Assembly: GCA_028281425.1 (NCBI GenBank)
Contig: JANQJX010000213.1
Coordinates: 1-7,309, forward strand
Source: Simkania sp.
GTDB taxonomy: Bacteria; Chlamydiota; Chlamydiia; Chlamydiales; Simkaniaceae
Length of the DNA: 7,309 nt
Direction of reading: 5' to 3'
This document shows, piece after piece, positions 1 to 5,739 of this stretch; within the stretch, counting starts at the first letter, position 1, and each line of letters begins with the position of its first letter. The notes beneath the pieces are model-generated. The model saw nothing but the letters and a program-made list of their open reading frames with translations. It was not told the DNA's origin and did not search any database. A program made the translations under genes and the position numbers.

Positions 1-104
1 GTGATTTGGTAGTCGTTGCAAATCTCTGCAACTTTTCGCCCTTTGATTCCTTCTAAAACTGCTCGGGCTTTAATTTTGCCATCCCATTTTCTTTGTTTCG
101 TCGA
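1..104 (-). pseudogene. IS3-family transposase OrfA, N-terminal part, start codon apparently lost
   Basis: The minus-strand frame from about 104 to the window edge reads TKQRKWDGKIKARAVLEGIK, then GRKVAEICNDYQI. This is the helix-turn-helix region of the OrfA subunit of IS3-family transposases, which binds the IS ends. A good Shine-Dalgarno sequence, AAGGAG (115-110), sits five bases before codon 104-102. That codon is TCG where ATG would be expected, and the next is ACG. No ATG, GTG or TTG occurs in this frame between the TGA at 122-120 and the window edge. An ATG at 128-126 is in frame but is followed two codons later by that TGA. I therefore read this copy as probably inactivated by mutation of its start codon. 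Initiation at ACG or a sequencing error is also possible. The C-terminal part and OrfB lie outside the window. Confidence 0.6.
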
Positions 105-172
105 CTCGGCTCCTTGTTTTCAAGTCATTTTACTCCGAGTTTTCCTTTCTTGTCTTAATGGGGGGCAGTATA
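1..172 (-). mobile_element. Left-edge insertion sequence, IS3 family (IS150-like end)
   Basis: Read on the minus strand, the outermost bases (172 down to 160) are TATACTGCCCCCC. This resembles, with about one mismatch, the TGTACTGC-type terminal inverted repeat of IS150-group IS3 elements. About 70 bases further in begins a reading frame that matches the N-terminus of an IS3-family OrfA. The element runs off the left edge, so its other end and any target duplication cannot be seen. The exact end at 172 is an inference from the repeat-like bases. An intrinsic-terminator-like hairpin starts only 20 bases outside it, so the element may have inserted at the 3' end of a plus-strand gene lying to the left. 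Family recall is from memory. Confidence 0.6.
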
Positions 173-191
173 GGTATTTAAAAACGAAGAT

Positions 192-234
192 GGGTCTACA
201 GGAGAATGATATCTTGTAGATTCCCTTTTTTTTT
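192..234 (+). terminator. Hairpin with T-tract, probable intrinsic terminator
   Basis: TCTACAGGA (195-203) pairs with TCTTGTAGA (212-220), nine base pairs including one G-U, around an eight-base loop. GGG (192-194) can extend the stem to CCC (223-225) across a two-base bulge, and nine T residues follow (226-234). That is a typical Rho-independent terminator for the plus strand. Its plus-strand customer is not in the window and may have been separated from it by the insertion sequence ending at 172. Read on the minus strand, the same stem is followed about nine bases later by a five-T run, so it could also end the Nudix transcript. It may therefore act in both directions. Confidence 0.55.
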
Positions 235-328
235 CTAACGCAAATTTTGTCATCAATACTTTTTCTCCAACAAAATATTCTATTCAAGCCGCTTTTGACA
301 AGATAGCCCGATTGATTTTCATGGGAAG

Positions 329-814
329 TCAAAAAGAAAGAGCGCTTCTTTTTTTAAAACAGTAATTTAAAATGAAAGGGCCCCCTTCAATCAGAGGAAG
401 TTTTAAAGCCTCTTCAAAAGAAAACCACTTGCCTTCTGAGTGTTCCGTTTGATCGATGTAAAGAGAGGGCTGATTTGAAAAAGCAACGTAGTAAAGAGCA
501 AAGCTGCACTTAAAAAGAGGGGAAAAACGGCGCAGATAAAGCTTGTTAAAAGGGATGAGTTGCTTTTGTTTTAGAGTGATTCCCGTTTCTTCATTTACCT
601 CTCGAATTGCACCGGCAATTGCTGTTTCATTTTTTTCAATTTCCCCTCCTGGTAAACACCAAGAGTTTCCTTCAGAATCATTGGGAAGACGTTTTAGAAG
701 AAGGACTTTTTCATTCCATTCTAAAAAACAACCTGCGATCGAGATGAGTTCTGTAAAAAAGGAAGGGGGAGTTTCAAAAACTTCTAAAAGACTCTCTTTC
801 TTTTTCTTCACCAT
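329..814 (-). CDS. Nudix family hydrolase
   Basis: This 161-residue protein belongs to the Nudix superfamily of enzymes that hydrolyse nucleoside diphosphates linked to another moiety, such as oxidised NTPs, dinucleoside polyphosphates or nucleotide sugars. A complete 23-residue Nudix box runs from G57 to I79: GEIEKN, then E63, then the REVNEETGI core at 71-79. The metal-binding glutamates E72, E75 and E76 are all present. The preceding WCLPGG (52-57) and the strand VLLLKR (37-42) fit the canonical fold, and 161 residues is a usual length for a single-domain member. The start is supported by AAGGA at 824-820, five bases before the ATG. It is divergent from the LicD-like gene, with 69 bases between the two starts. 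The substrate cannot be deduced from the sequence. I see no targeting signal, so it is probably cytoplasmic. Confidence 0.93.
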   Translation of the reverse strand: MVKKKKESLLEVFETPPSFFTELISIAGCFLEWNEKVLLLKRLPNDSEGNSWCLPGGEIEKNETAIAGAIREVNEETGITLKQKQLIPFNKLYLRRFSPLFKCSFALYYVAFSNQPSLYIDQTEHSEGKWFSFEEALKLPLIEGGPFILNYCFKKRSALSF

Positions 815-883
815 AATTTTCCTTTCATGTTAAAGAAATAAAATAGAAAAGCCTCTGGAAAGGCCTAAGAGAAAAGGAGACTC

Positions 884-2017
884 ATGAATCCATTGATTGA
901 AATTTTTCCCAAACTTACTCAGCTTTTTCCAAAAACCATTGCAATGCTTTTAAAGTTAGGTTTAGTCCTTGTTTATTTTTACCATCTTTTTTGCAATAGC
1001 CCCTATTTTAACATGGCATTTGATGAAGCTATCCCTATTGAAAACATGGCAAATACTTTTTTAGCTCCCATTCATTATCTCTGTGAAGGAAAGAATGTCC
1101 ATTATAACAAGGATTTAGATACTTATACAATCAAACCCCGTTTTCAGTATGAAAAATATAAGATGCTTAAAATTCCTTTTGTGATCACTTCTATGATCCC
1201 AAGTTTATTTATTGGAAGTAGTTTGAAGGCAAGTGCTTTTCTCTTTTCTGAAGTTCGTCTTCGTCATCAAAAATTTAAAAAATATTTAAGCAGAGAAGTG
1301 ATCACTTCAAATAGAGAGTATTACCGTTCTTTGGGAATGCAAATAGGAGACTTTCAAAAAGCCCCTTATATTCAGTCTCAAAATTATAAAAGACGTTCAA
1401 GAGACTATCATCATTTAAGTGTTGATAAAAAAGCCCTTTCTTCCATTGTTGAGCTTTTTAAGAAGCATCAAATTCCTTTTTGGGCCGATTGTGGGACTTG
1501 CTTAGGAGCTTATCGGTATGGAGGAATTATTCCTTGGGACCATGATCTTGATTTAGCTGTCATCGCAGATGACTTTGATAATGTGATGAGGATTCTTAGG
1601 CATTTGGATAGAAGCAAGTATGCCGTTCAAGATTGGTCAAGTCGAAGTCGCCCAAAAACTTATATCCGTGTCTATATTAAGGAGACTCACAACCATATTG
1701 ATATTTTTCATCATCAGATTGATCCTATTGCAAAGACCCTCACAAACATTCTTTCTTATGAAGAGAGTCCTTTTCTTCCAGAGAGTTGGAAGATACGTGA
1801 GCGTATGTTTGGGAAACCGATTCCTTTTGATGATATTTTTCCTCTAAGAAGGGCCCGTTTCGATGGTATAGATTTATCTGTGCCATGCGAAATTGAAAAG
1901 TATCTAAAAAGTAAATATGGTCCTGATCTTTCTCCTGTTAAGGTTTATCATGAAAAAGAGGATAAATATGAAAAAAATCTTTCGCATCCCTATTGGGGGA
2001 TTCCTCTTGCGCATTAA
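884..2017 (+). CDS. LicD/fukutin-like family protein, membrane-anchored
   Basis: This 377-residue protein carries a C-terminal LicD-type domain (about 185-350). LicD proteins have a nucleotidyltransferase fold and transfer phosphocholine or related phospho-groups onto surface glycans. The eukaryotic relatives fukutin and FKRP transfer ribitol phosphate. The key block is FWADCGTCLGAYRYGG at 199-214 followed by IIPWDHDLDL at 215-224, giving the metal-binding D219, D221 and D223 pattern. HIDIF at 271-275 provides a further acidic strand. The block at 319-346 (FPLRRARFDG, then P334 and KYLKSKYG) is typical of the family's C-terminal part. Residues 20-37 form a likely transmembrane anchor, and 97-122 is a second hydrophobic stretch. 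Residues 40-180 match no domain I recognise. AAGGAG at 874-879 precedes the ATG. Known chlamydial surfaces offer no obvious acceptor, so the substrate is unknown. Confidence 0.85.
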   Translation: MNPLIEIFPKLTQLFPKTIAMLLKLGLVLVYFYHLFCNSPYFNMAFDEAIPIENMANTFLAPIHYLCEGKNVHYNKDLDTYTIKPRFQYEKYKMLKIPFVITSMIPSLFIGSSLKASAFLFSEVRLRHQKFKKYLSREVITSNREYYRSLGMQIGDFQKAPYIQSQNYKRRSRDYHHLSVDKKALSSIVELFKKHQIPFWADCGTCLGAYRYGGIIPWDHDLDLAVIADDFDNVMRILRHLDRSKYAVQDWSSRSRPKTYIRVYIKETHNHIDIFHHQIDPIAKTLTNILSYEESPFLPESWKIRERMFGKPIPFDDIFPLRRARFDGIDLSVPCEIEKYLKSKYGPDLSPVKVYHEKEDKYEKNLSHPYWGIPLAH

Positions 2018-2111
2018 GAGATCAGAGTTTGGAGTTCACCTCTATTTCTTATGCCTATTCTGGGAAACAGAAATGCAGATTTTGCTTAAGCTTGCGTAAA
2101 AATATGAGTTA

Positions 2112-2261
2112 AACCCCAAATTGCTCCCAACGCTTTGAATATTTTCTTTTACCCATAGAGGGCCTGCCTTCTATTTCGTTTCCGCCCCTTTGCTCGGCGC
2201 TCACCTTGTATCTATGTCATTTCTACAAGTCGATGGTGCGAATTGGTAGTCATTTGGGGTT
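2112..2261. repeat. MITE-like 150-bp element with imperfect terminal inverted repeats
   Basis: The left arm AACCCCAAATTGCTCCCAA (2112-2130) matches the reverse complement of 2243-2261 at 16 of 19 positions, and its first ten bases match perfectly. The interior has no gene. It contains a smaller inverted repeat, CTTGTA (2205-2210) with TACAAG (2224-2229). The element fills the space between the convergent LicD-like and DnaQ-like genes. Its right arm reaches the last bases of the DnaQ-like gene and overlaps its TAA stop (2260-2262). The layout resembles a miniature inverted-repeat element or a dispersed intergenic repeat; whether other copies exist cannot be seen here. The stretch 2018-2111 on its left holds no gene I can support and no clear terminator, and it may belong to a longer repeat unit. 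Confidence 0.45.
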
Positions 2262-2952
2262 AAAGAAGATTTAAAGCGGTCAAAGCCTCTTTGAGCTCTT
2301 TATTTTCCGCTTTGTTAAAGGCCCCATTGTCATTGAGCCATTGGATATAATTTCGGGGAACTTCTTTAAGAGGTTTGCCTTGGTGTTTTCCAAAAGGCAT
2401 GTGGCGTAAAAGCTGTTTTTGACTCATTAAATCCAGAATTGTTTGGACACTAAGATCATCAATCATTTCGGAAAAAATCTTTTCTAAGATGATAACATCA
2501 TCGAGAGCTCTATGGGCTTGATTGGCAGGAATCCCATAGTAGTCACGTAAATGTTGCAAAGAGTGTCGTGGAAGATCAGGACGGTATTTCCTTGAAAATT
2601 TAAGAGAATCAATGTAGGCATAATTGGGCATAGGAAGAGCATGACGTTTGAATTCTGATTCGATAAAGGGACGATCAAAAGCATCGTTATTGTGAGCAAT
2701 TAAAACAACATCTCCCTTACAGAAGTCGAGAAATTGAAGACCGACTTCTTTAAATAGAGGAGCCTTTTTCACCATATCATCTGTGATGTTATGGATCTTA
2801 GAGGCTTCTTTGGGGATCGGGATAGAAGGATTGATCAAAGATTCAAATTTGGTTTGATGAAAAGCATCAAAAGCTGCAATCTCAATGATAAAATCTTTTT
2901 CAGGTCTTATCCCTGTTGTTTCGGTGTCGTAGAAAATGGGTCTTTTTACCAT
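2260..2952 (-). CDS. dnaQ: DnaQ-like 3'-5' exonuclease with C-terminal DUF3820-like domain
   Basis: This 230-residue protein has an N-terminal DEDDh exonuclease domain (about 5-165) of the DNA polymerase III epsilon type. The catalytic motifs are complete: DTETTG with D9 and E11 (Exo I), HNNDAFD with D93 (Exo II), and HRALDD with H147 and D152 (Exo III). Residues 183-208 (RHMPFGKHQGKPLKEVPRNY, then IQWLND) match the short DUF3820 module often appended to small exonucleases of this type. It could act as a proofreading subunit or as a stand-alone repair or RNA-trimming nuclease; bacteria often have several paralogues, so the symbol is provisional. The ribosome binding site is weak (AAGG about 14 bases before the ATG). 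A good sigma70-type promoter lies just upstream. The stop codon falls inside the arm of the repeat described at 2112-2261. Confidence 0.9.
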   Translation of the reverse strand: MVKRPIFYDTETTGIRPEKDFIIEIAAFDAFHQTKFESLINPSIPIPKEASKIHNITDDMVKKAPLFKEVGLQFLDFCKGDVVLIAHNNDAFDRPFIESEFKRHALPMPNYAYIDSLKFSRKYRPDLPRHSLQHLRDYYGIPANQAHRALDDVIILEKIFSEMIDDLSVQTILDLMSQKQLLRHMPFGKHQGKPLKEVPRNYIQWLNDNGAFNKAENKELKEALTALNLL

Positions 2953-2987
2953 GTGATCAAAGAAACCTTAATTTAATCGTTGCTTGA

Positions 2988-3017
2988 ATGTTAACGCTAT
3001 AGAGTAAAAATTGTCAA
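2988..3017 (-). promoter_or_regulatory. Sigma70-type promoter for the DnaQ-like gene
   Basis: On the minus strand a perfect -35 hexamer TTGACA (3017-3012) is followed, after an 18-base spacer, by TAACAT (2993-2988), which matches four of six positions of the -10 consensus. Transcription would start near 2981 and leave a leader of about 30 bases before the ATG at 2952. The spacing and orientation suit the DnaQ-like gene only. Confidence 0.5.
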
Positions 3018-3330
3018 AGTGGTAGCATGGATAAAACAAGAAAAGTTCCTTTGAATCGTACTTGAAAGAGTTGCAGTGGTCCCATTTGGAAAATCTTTTG
3101 GCCAATCGTAATTGGTATCAGTAAACTTAACGTTTGCGTAAGTCCTCATCTGCATTTTTATGCCACCTCTTAGAGACGAGATGCATAGGTGTTTTCTGAA
3201 ACGCTAAGAAATTCTTGAATGGATGGTTTGTAAATCTTTTCCAAGAGAATGTCTTAAGACAATCGGGAGACAGGGTATGTGGATTTTTCCTAGAGTAGAC
3301 ATGCGAAATATCCTCGAAGTCAAAGGGAAC
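2997..3330 (-). pseudogene. Possible frameshifted gene remnant in the 2953-3375 gap
   Basis: This gap of about 420 bases has no convincing gene, but two overlapping minus-strand frames are open. One runs from 3330 to a TAA at 3127-3129: 67 codons with no start codon near its beginning, containing SWKRFTNHPFKNFLAFQKTP and RWHKNADEDLRKR. The other starts with ATG at 3155 and ends at TAG 2997-2999: 52 codons with the stretch VKFTDTNYDWPKDFPNGTTA. Joined by one frame change near 3130-3150 they would read as a single carboxy-terminal protein segment of ordinary composition. I do not recognise a family. Open frames of this length occur by chance, and the dnaQ promoter lies inside the second one, so this is only a suspicion. 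Apart from that promoter and a 12-base palindrome at 3250-3261, I see nothing else in the gap. Confidence 0.25.
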
Positions 3331-3375
3331 CTATTATCTATCACGTTAACCTTAGGGTAGATCGGTTAAAAAACT

Positions 3376-3552
3376 ATGAAAATCTGCTTAATCCGTATAA
3401 CTTTTTTGATCTTCTTTTTGCTTATCAGTGCAAGTTGTCAGCATTTCTCTTCAGATAGGGATAGGGATTTGATTACAACTCCCATTACAAATAATCCCCA
3501 TTTGATTCCTGACAGTGGGGGGATGGGATTGCCTTCGACAATGCCATATTGA
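3376..3552 (+). CDS. Small putative lipoprotein, 58 residues
   Basis: This short ORF encodes a textbook secretion signal: basic residues near the N-terminus (K2, R7), a hydrophobic core TFLIFFLLI (9-17), and SASC with cysteine at 21. The site resembles a lipoprotein signal peptidase cleavage box, although -3 is serine rather than the usual leucine. The mature part would be only 38 residues, polar and rich in D, P, T and N (SSDRDRDLITTP, then NNPHLIPDSGGMG), ending in PSTMPY. It would probably be lipid-anchored in the inner or outer membrane. The ribosome binding site is poor: AGGG lies about 18 bases upstream, in the loop of a small inverted repeat (TTAACC 3346-3351, GGTTAA 3364-3369). A TATTAT -10-like hexamer at 3332-3337 has no recognisable -35. 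I recognise no family. The signal sequence is what makes it believable. Confidence 0.6.
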   Translation: MKICLIRITFLIFFLLISASCQHFSSDRDRDLITTPITNNPHLIPDSGGMGLPSTMPY

Positions 3553-3601
3553 TAAAATAAATAGGCTTGAGCTAATTTGGGCTTAAGTAAGAGGGAACAA
3601 A

Positions 3602-3679
3602 ATGTTATCCCATTTATTTTTAGATTATTGCATAATTATAGGAAGGTTTATCCCTTTCTTACAAAGAAAAAGAAGTTGA
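3602..3679 (+). CDS. 25-residue leader-like ORF before pdhA
   Basis: AGAGGG (3590-3595) stands six bases before an ATG that opens a 25-codon frame (MLSHLFLDYCIIIGRFIPFL, then QRKRS). It ends in TGA six bases before the pdhA start and in the same reading frame. The peptide is hydrophobic with a basic tail and resembles no attenuator peptide I know. Its Shine-Dalgarno sequence is better than that of pdhA, so translational coupling is imaginable. Equally, the pdh promoter may lie inside this stretch, which contains AT-rich -10-like bases (CATAAT 3631-3636), in which case the frame is accidental. Confidence 0.25.
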   Translation: MLSHLFLDYCIIIGRFIPFLQRKRS

Positions 3680-3685
3680 TATTTC

Positions 3686-4714
3686 ATGAAAAAAGCAGAT
3701 CGAAAGCTTGCAGAATATGTTTTTTTTAAGTCAGCTCCCAAGAAGGCTATGGAAGCTCTTGGAAACGAGACTCTTTTAAAAACTCTTAGAGAAATGCTTT
3801 TAATTCGTCATTTTGAAATTCGAGCCGAAGCAGCCTATCAAAGGGGATTAATCGGAGGTTTTTTTCATTCTTATATGGGACAAGAAGCGATTCAAACCGC
3901 TGCAGTTGTTGCTCTTGGAAGAGAAAAAAACTGGTGGGTGACAACATATCGATGCCATGGATTAGCAAGTCTTCTTGGTGCGACTCCAGAAGAAATGATG
4001 GCAGAACTCTATGGGAAAATAGATGGGAATGCTCTTGGCCGAGGGGGATCGATGCATTTTTTTGGAAACCGTCTTTTGGGAGGATTTGGGATTGTTGGAG
4101 GTCATCTTCCGATTGCAACAGGTGCTGCATTTTCTCTCAAGTATCAAGAAAAAGAGGGGATAGCGATTTGTTTTTTTGGAGATGGGGCTGTAGCTCAAGG
4201 GGCCATGCATGAGTCTTTGAATTTAGCAGCTCTTTGGGATCTCCCTTGTATTTATGTGATTGAAAATAATCAATGGGGGATGGGAACTCCGGTCAATCGT
4301 GCGATATGCACATCACCCATTGCTCAAAATTTTGCCATGAGCTATGGCATTTCATCTTATACTTTTGATGGAATGGATTTTTTTAACTGTTACCAGGGTT
4401 TTAAAGAAGCAAAAGAGGAGGTAGAAAAAAAAGGACGCCCTCTTTTAATCGAAGTTATGACAGAGCGTTTTAAAGGACATTCGGTTTCAGATCCAGGGTT
4501 TTATCGCACAAAAGAAGAATTGGAAAAGGCGAAAAAACGGGATCCTATTTTCCTTTTTACTGATACTCTTATCGAACATAAGATTTTAACTGAAGAGACC
4601 TTTAAAAGGATTGATGATGAAGAAAAAGCAAAAGTCATTGCAGCAATCGCTTTTGCTGAAAAAAGTATGGACCCCGATCCTCTGACTTTAGAAGAGGATG
4701 TCTTTGCTCCTTAG
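3686..4714 (+). CDS. pdhA: Pyruvate dehydrogenase E1 component, alpha subunit
   Basis: This subunit, with PdhB, decarboxylates pyruvate on thiamine diphosphate and passes the acetyl group to the lipoyl arm of E2, making acetyl-CoA in the cytoplasm. The 342 residues are the usual length for the bacterial alpha subunit. The thiamine diphosphate motif runs from G165-D166-G167 to N194-N195, within FFGDGAVAQG and VIENNQWGMGT. FHSYMGQEA (60-68) and GGSMHFF (120-126) line the active site, and GHSVSDPGFYRTKEE (264-278) matches the loop that is phosphorylated in mitochondrial enzymes. An in-frame TGA at 3677-3679 excludes a longer start. The ribosome binding site is weak (AAGAAG about 11 bases upstream). 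It is the first gene of the operon, with 11 bases before pdhB. Branched-chain 2-oxo acid dehydrogenase is the main alternative, but overall similarity favours pyruvate. Confidence 0.95.
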   Translation: MKKADRKLAEYVFFKSAPKKAMEALGNETLLKTLREMLLIRHFEIRAEAAYQRGLIGGFFHSYMGQEAIQTAAVVALGREKNWWVTTYRCHGLASLLGATPEEMMAELYGKIDGNALGRGGSMHFFGNRLLGGFGIVGGHLPIATGAAFSLKYQEKEGIAICFFGDGAVAQGAMHESLNLAALWDLPCIYVIENNQWGMGTPVNRAICTSPIAQNFAMSYGISSYTFDGMDFFNCYQGFKEAKEEVEKKGRPLLIEVMTERFKGHSVSDPGFYRTKEELEKAKKRDPIFLFTDTLIEHKILTEETFKRIDDEEKAKVIAAIAFAEKSMDPDPLTLEEDVFAP

Positions 4715-4720
4715 GAGAGG
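4713..4720 (+). promoter_or_regulatory. Ribosome binding site of pdhB overlapping the pdhA stop
   Basis: AGGAGAGG begins inside the TAG stop codon of pdhA and ends five bases before the ATG at 4726. Ribosomes finishing pdhA would be placed directly on this site, which favours coupled, roughly equal production of the two E1 subunits. An ATG at 4721 is too close to the site and out of frame, so 4726 is the start. Confidence 0.75.
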
Positions 4721-4725
4721 ATGAC

Positions 4726-5730
4726 ATGAGTGATCAAAAAGGAAACATGCAAGAGATTGAGATGCGAGAAGCCTTGCGTCAGGCAATCGATGAGGAGATG
4801 GCAAGAGACTTTGGTGTCTATCTCATTGGAGAAGAGGTTGGAGAATATAATGGGGCTTATAAAGTGTCCAAAGGATTGCTTGATAAATGGGGAGATAAAA
4901 GAGTTTTAGACACCCCTATTTCAGAAAATGGATTTGCAGGCCTTGCGATCGGCTCTGCAATGACGGGCCTGAGACCGGTTGTTGAATTTATGAGTTTTAA
5001 TTTTTCTTTTGTCGCTGCCGATCAACTTATTTCCAATGCATGTAAAATGTATTATATGTCGGGAGGACGCTTTTCAGTTCCTATTGTTTTTCGTGGACCA
5101 AATGGAGCTGCAGCGCAAGTTTCTTGTCAGCATTCTCACTGCGTTGAAGCAATTTATGGCAATTTACCTGGATTTATTGTTCTTGCTCCTTCGAATCCCT
5201 ATGATGCAAAAGGGCTCTTAAAAGCGGCTATTCGAAATGATAACCCAGTTATTTTCTTGGAAAGTGAACTCGACTATGGAATGAAAATGGAGATTCCAAA
5301 AGAAGAATATCTCGTGCCTATTGGCAAAGCAAAAAAAATCAGGGAAGGAAAAGATCTGACTCTTATTTCTCATAGTCGGATGCTCTCTTTTTGTAAAGAA
5401 GCAGCTGATGTGGTCTATCGAAAAGGGATTGAAGTTGAAATTATTGATCTGCGTACCATCAAACCTCTTGATCTCCCAATGATTTTAGATTCAGTGAAAA
5501 AAACAGGTTTATCTGTTCTTGTTGAAGAAGGGCATCTCTTTGCAGGCATTACTGCGGAGGTGGGGTTTCAAATCCAACACCATTGTTTTAATTTTCTTGA
5601 TGCTCCCATTCAGCGTGTTTGCCAAAGGGAAACACCTCTTCCCTATTCAAAAAATATGGAACGCATGACTCTGCCCAATACGGAGCGTATCGTCGATGCG
5701 ATTTATGAGACACTACATTTGAGGAGTTAA
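4726..5730 (+). CDS. pdhB: Pyruvate dehydrogenase E1 component, beta subunit
   Basis: This is the partner of PdhA in the alpha2-beta2 E1 heterotetramer. The 334 residues match the family length. The N-terminal domain contains IGEEVGEYNGAYKVSKGL (34-51), and DTPISENGFAGLAIG (62-76) includes E67, the glutamate expected to activate thiamine diphosphate through N1'. FRGPNGAAAQVSCQHSH (122-138) carries the active-site histidine region. The C-terminal transketolase-like domain includes EIIDLRTIKPLD (238-249) and VEEGHLFAG (266-274), both standard for the beta subunit. The close likeness to the mitochondrial sequence around 40-130 supports pyruvate rather than acetoin or branched-chain substrates. 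Translation is probably coupled to pdhA. The stop TAA is nine bases before pdhC and in the same frame. Confidence 0.95.
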   Translation: MSDQKGNMQEIEMREALRQAIDEEMARDFGVYLIGEEVGEYNGAYKVSKGLLDKWGDKRVLDTPISENGFAGLAIGSAMTGLRPVVEFMSFNFSFVAADQLISNACKMYYMSGGRFSVPIVFRGPNGAAAQVSCQHSHCVEAIYGNLPGFIVLAPSNPYDAKGLLKAAIRNDNPVIFLESELDYGMKMEIPKEEYLVPIGKAKKIREGKDLTLISHSRMLSFCKEAADVVYRKGIEVEIIDLRTIKPLDLPMILDSVKKTGLSVLVEEGHLFAGITAEVGFQIQHHCFNFLDAPIQRVCQRETPLPYSKNMERMTLPNTERIVDAIYETLHLRS

Positions 5731-5739
5731 GTAGAAGTT

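Noticed and set aside
120..332. A 70-codon minus-strand frame from a TTG start just after the Nudix stop
   Set aside because: It reads through the terminator hairpin and into the insertion-sequence end, has no ribosome binding site and no protein-like motif. It is most likely accidental.
815..883. Promoter for the LicD-like gene in the divergent intergenic region
   Set aside because: A -10-like TAAAAT at 839-844 has no acceptable -35 at 16-18 bases, so it cannot be supported from sequence alone.
3250..3261. Perfect 12-base palindrome TGTCTTAAGACA, considered as an operator
   Set aside because: One or two palindromes of this length are expected by chance in a window this size, and no promoter elements flank it.
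3018..3375. Possible structured RNA (RNase P, tmRNA or 6S-like) in the dnaQ-pdhA gap
   Set aside because: I found none of the conserved cores of these RNAs and no tRNA-like T-loop motif. The local stems (for example GCAT/ATGC at 3152-3163) are short.
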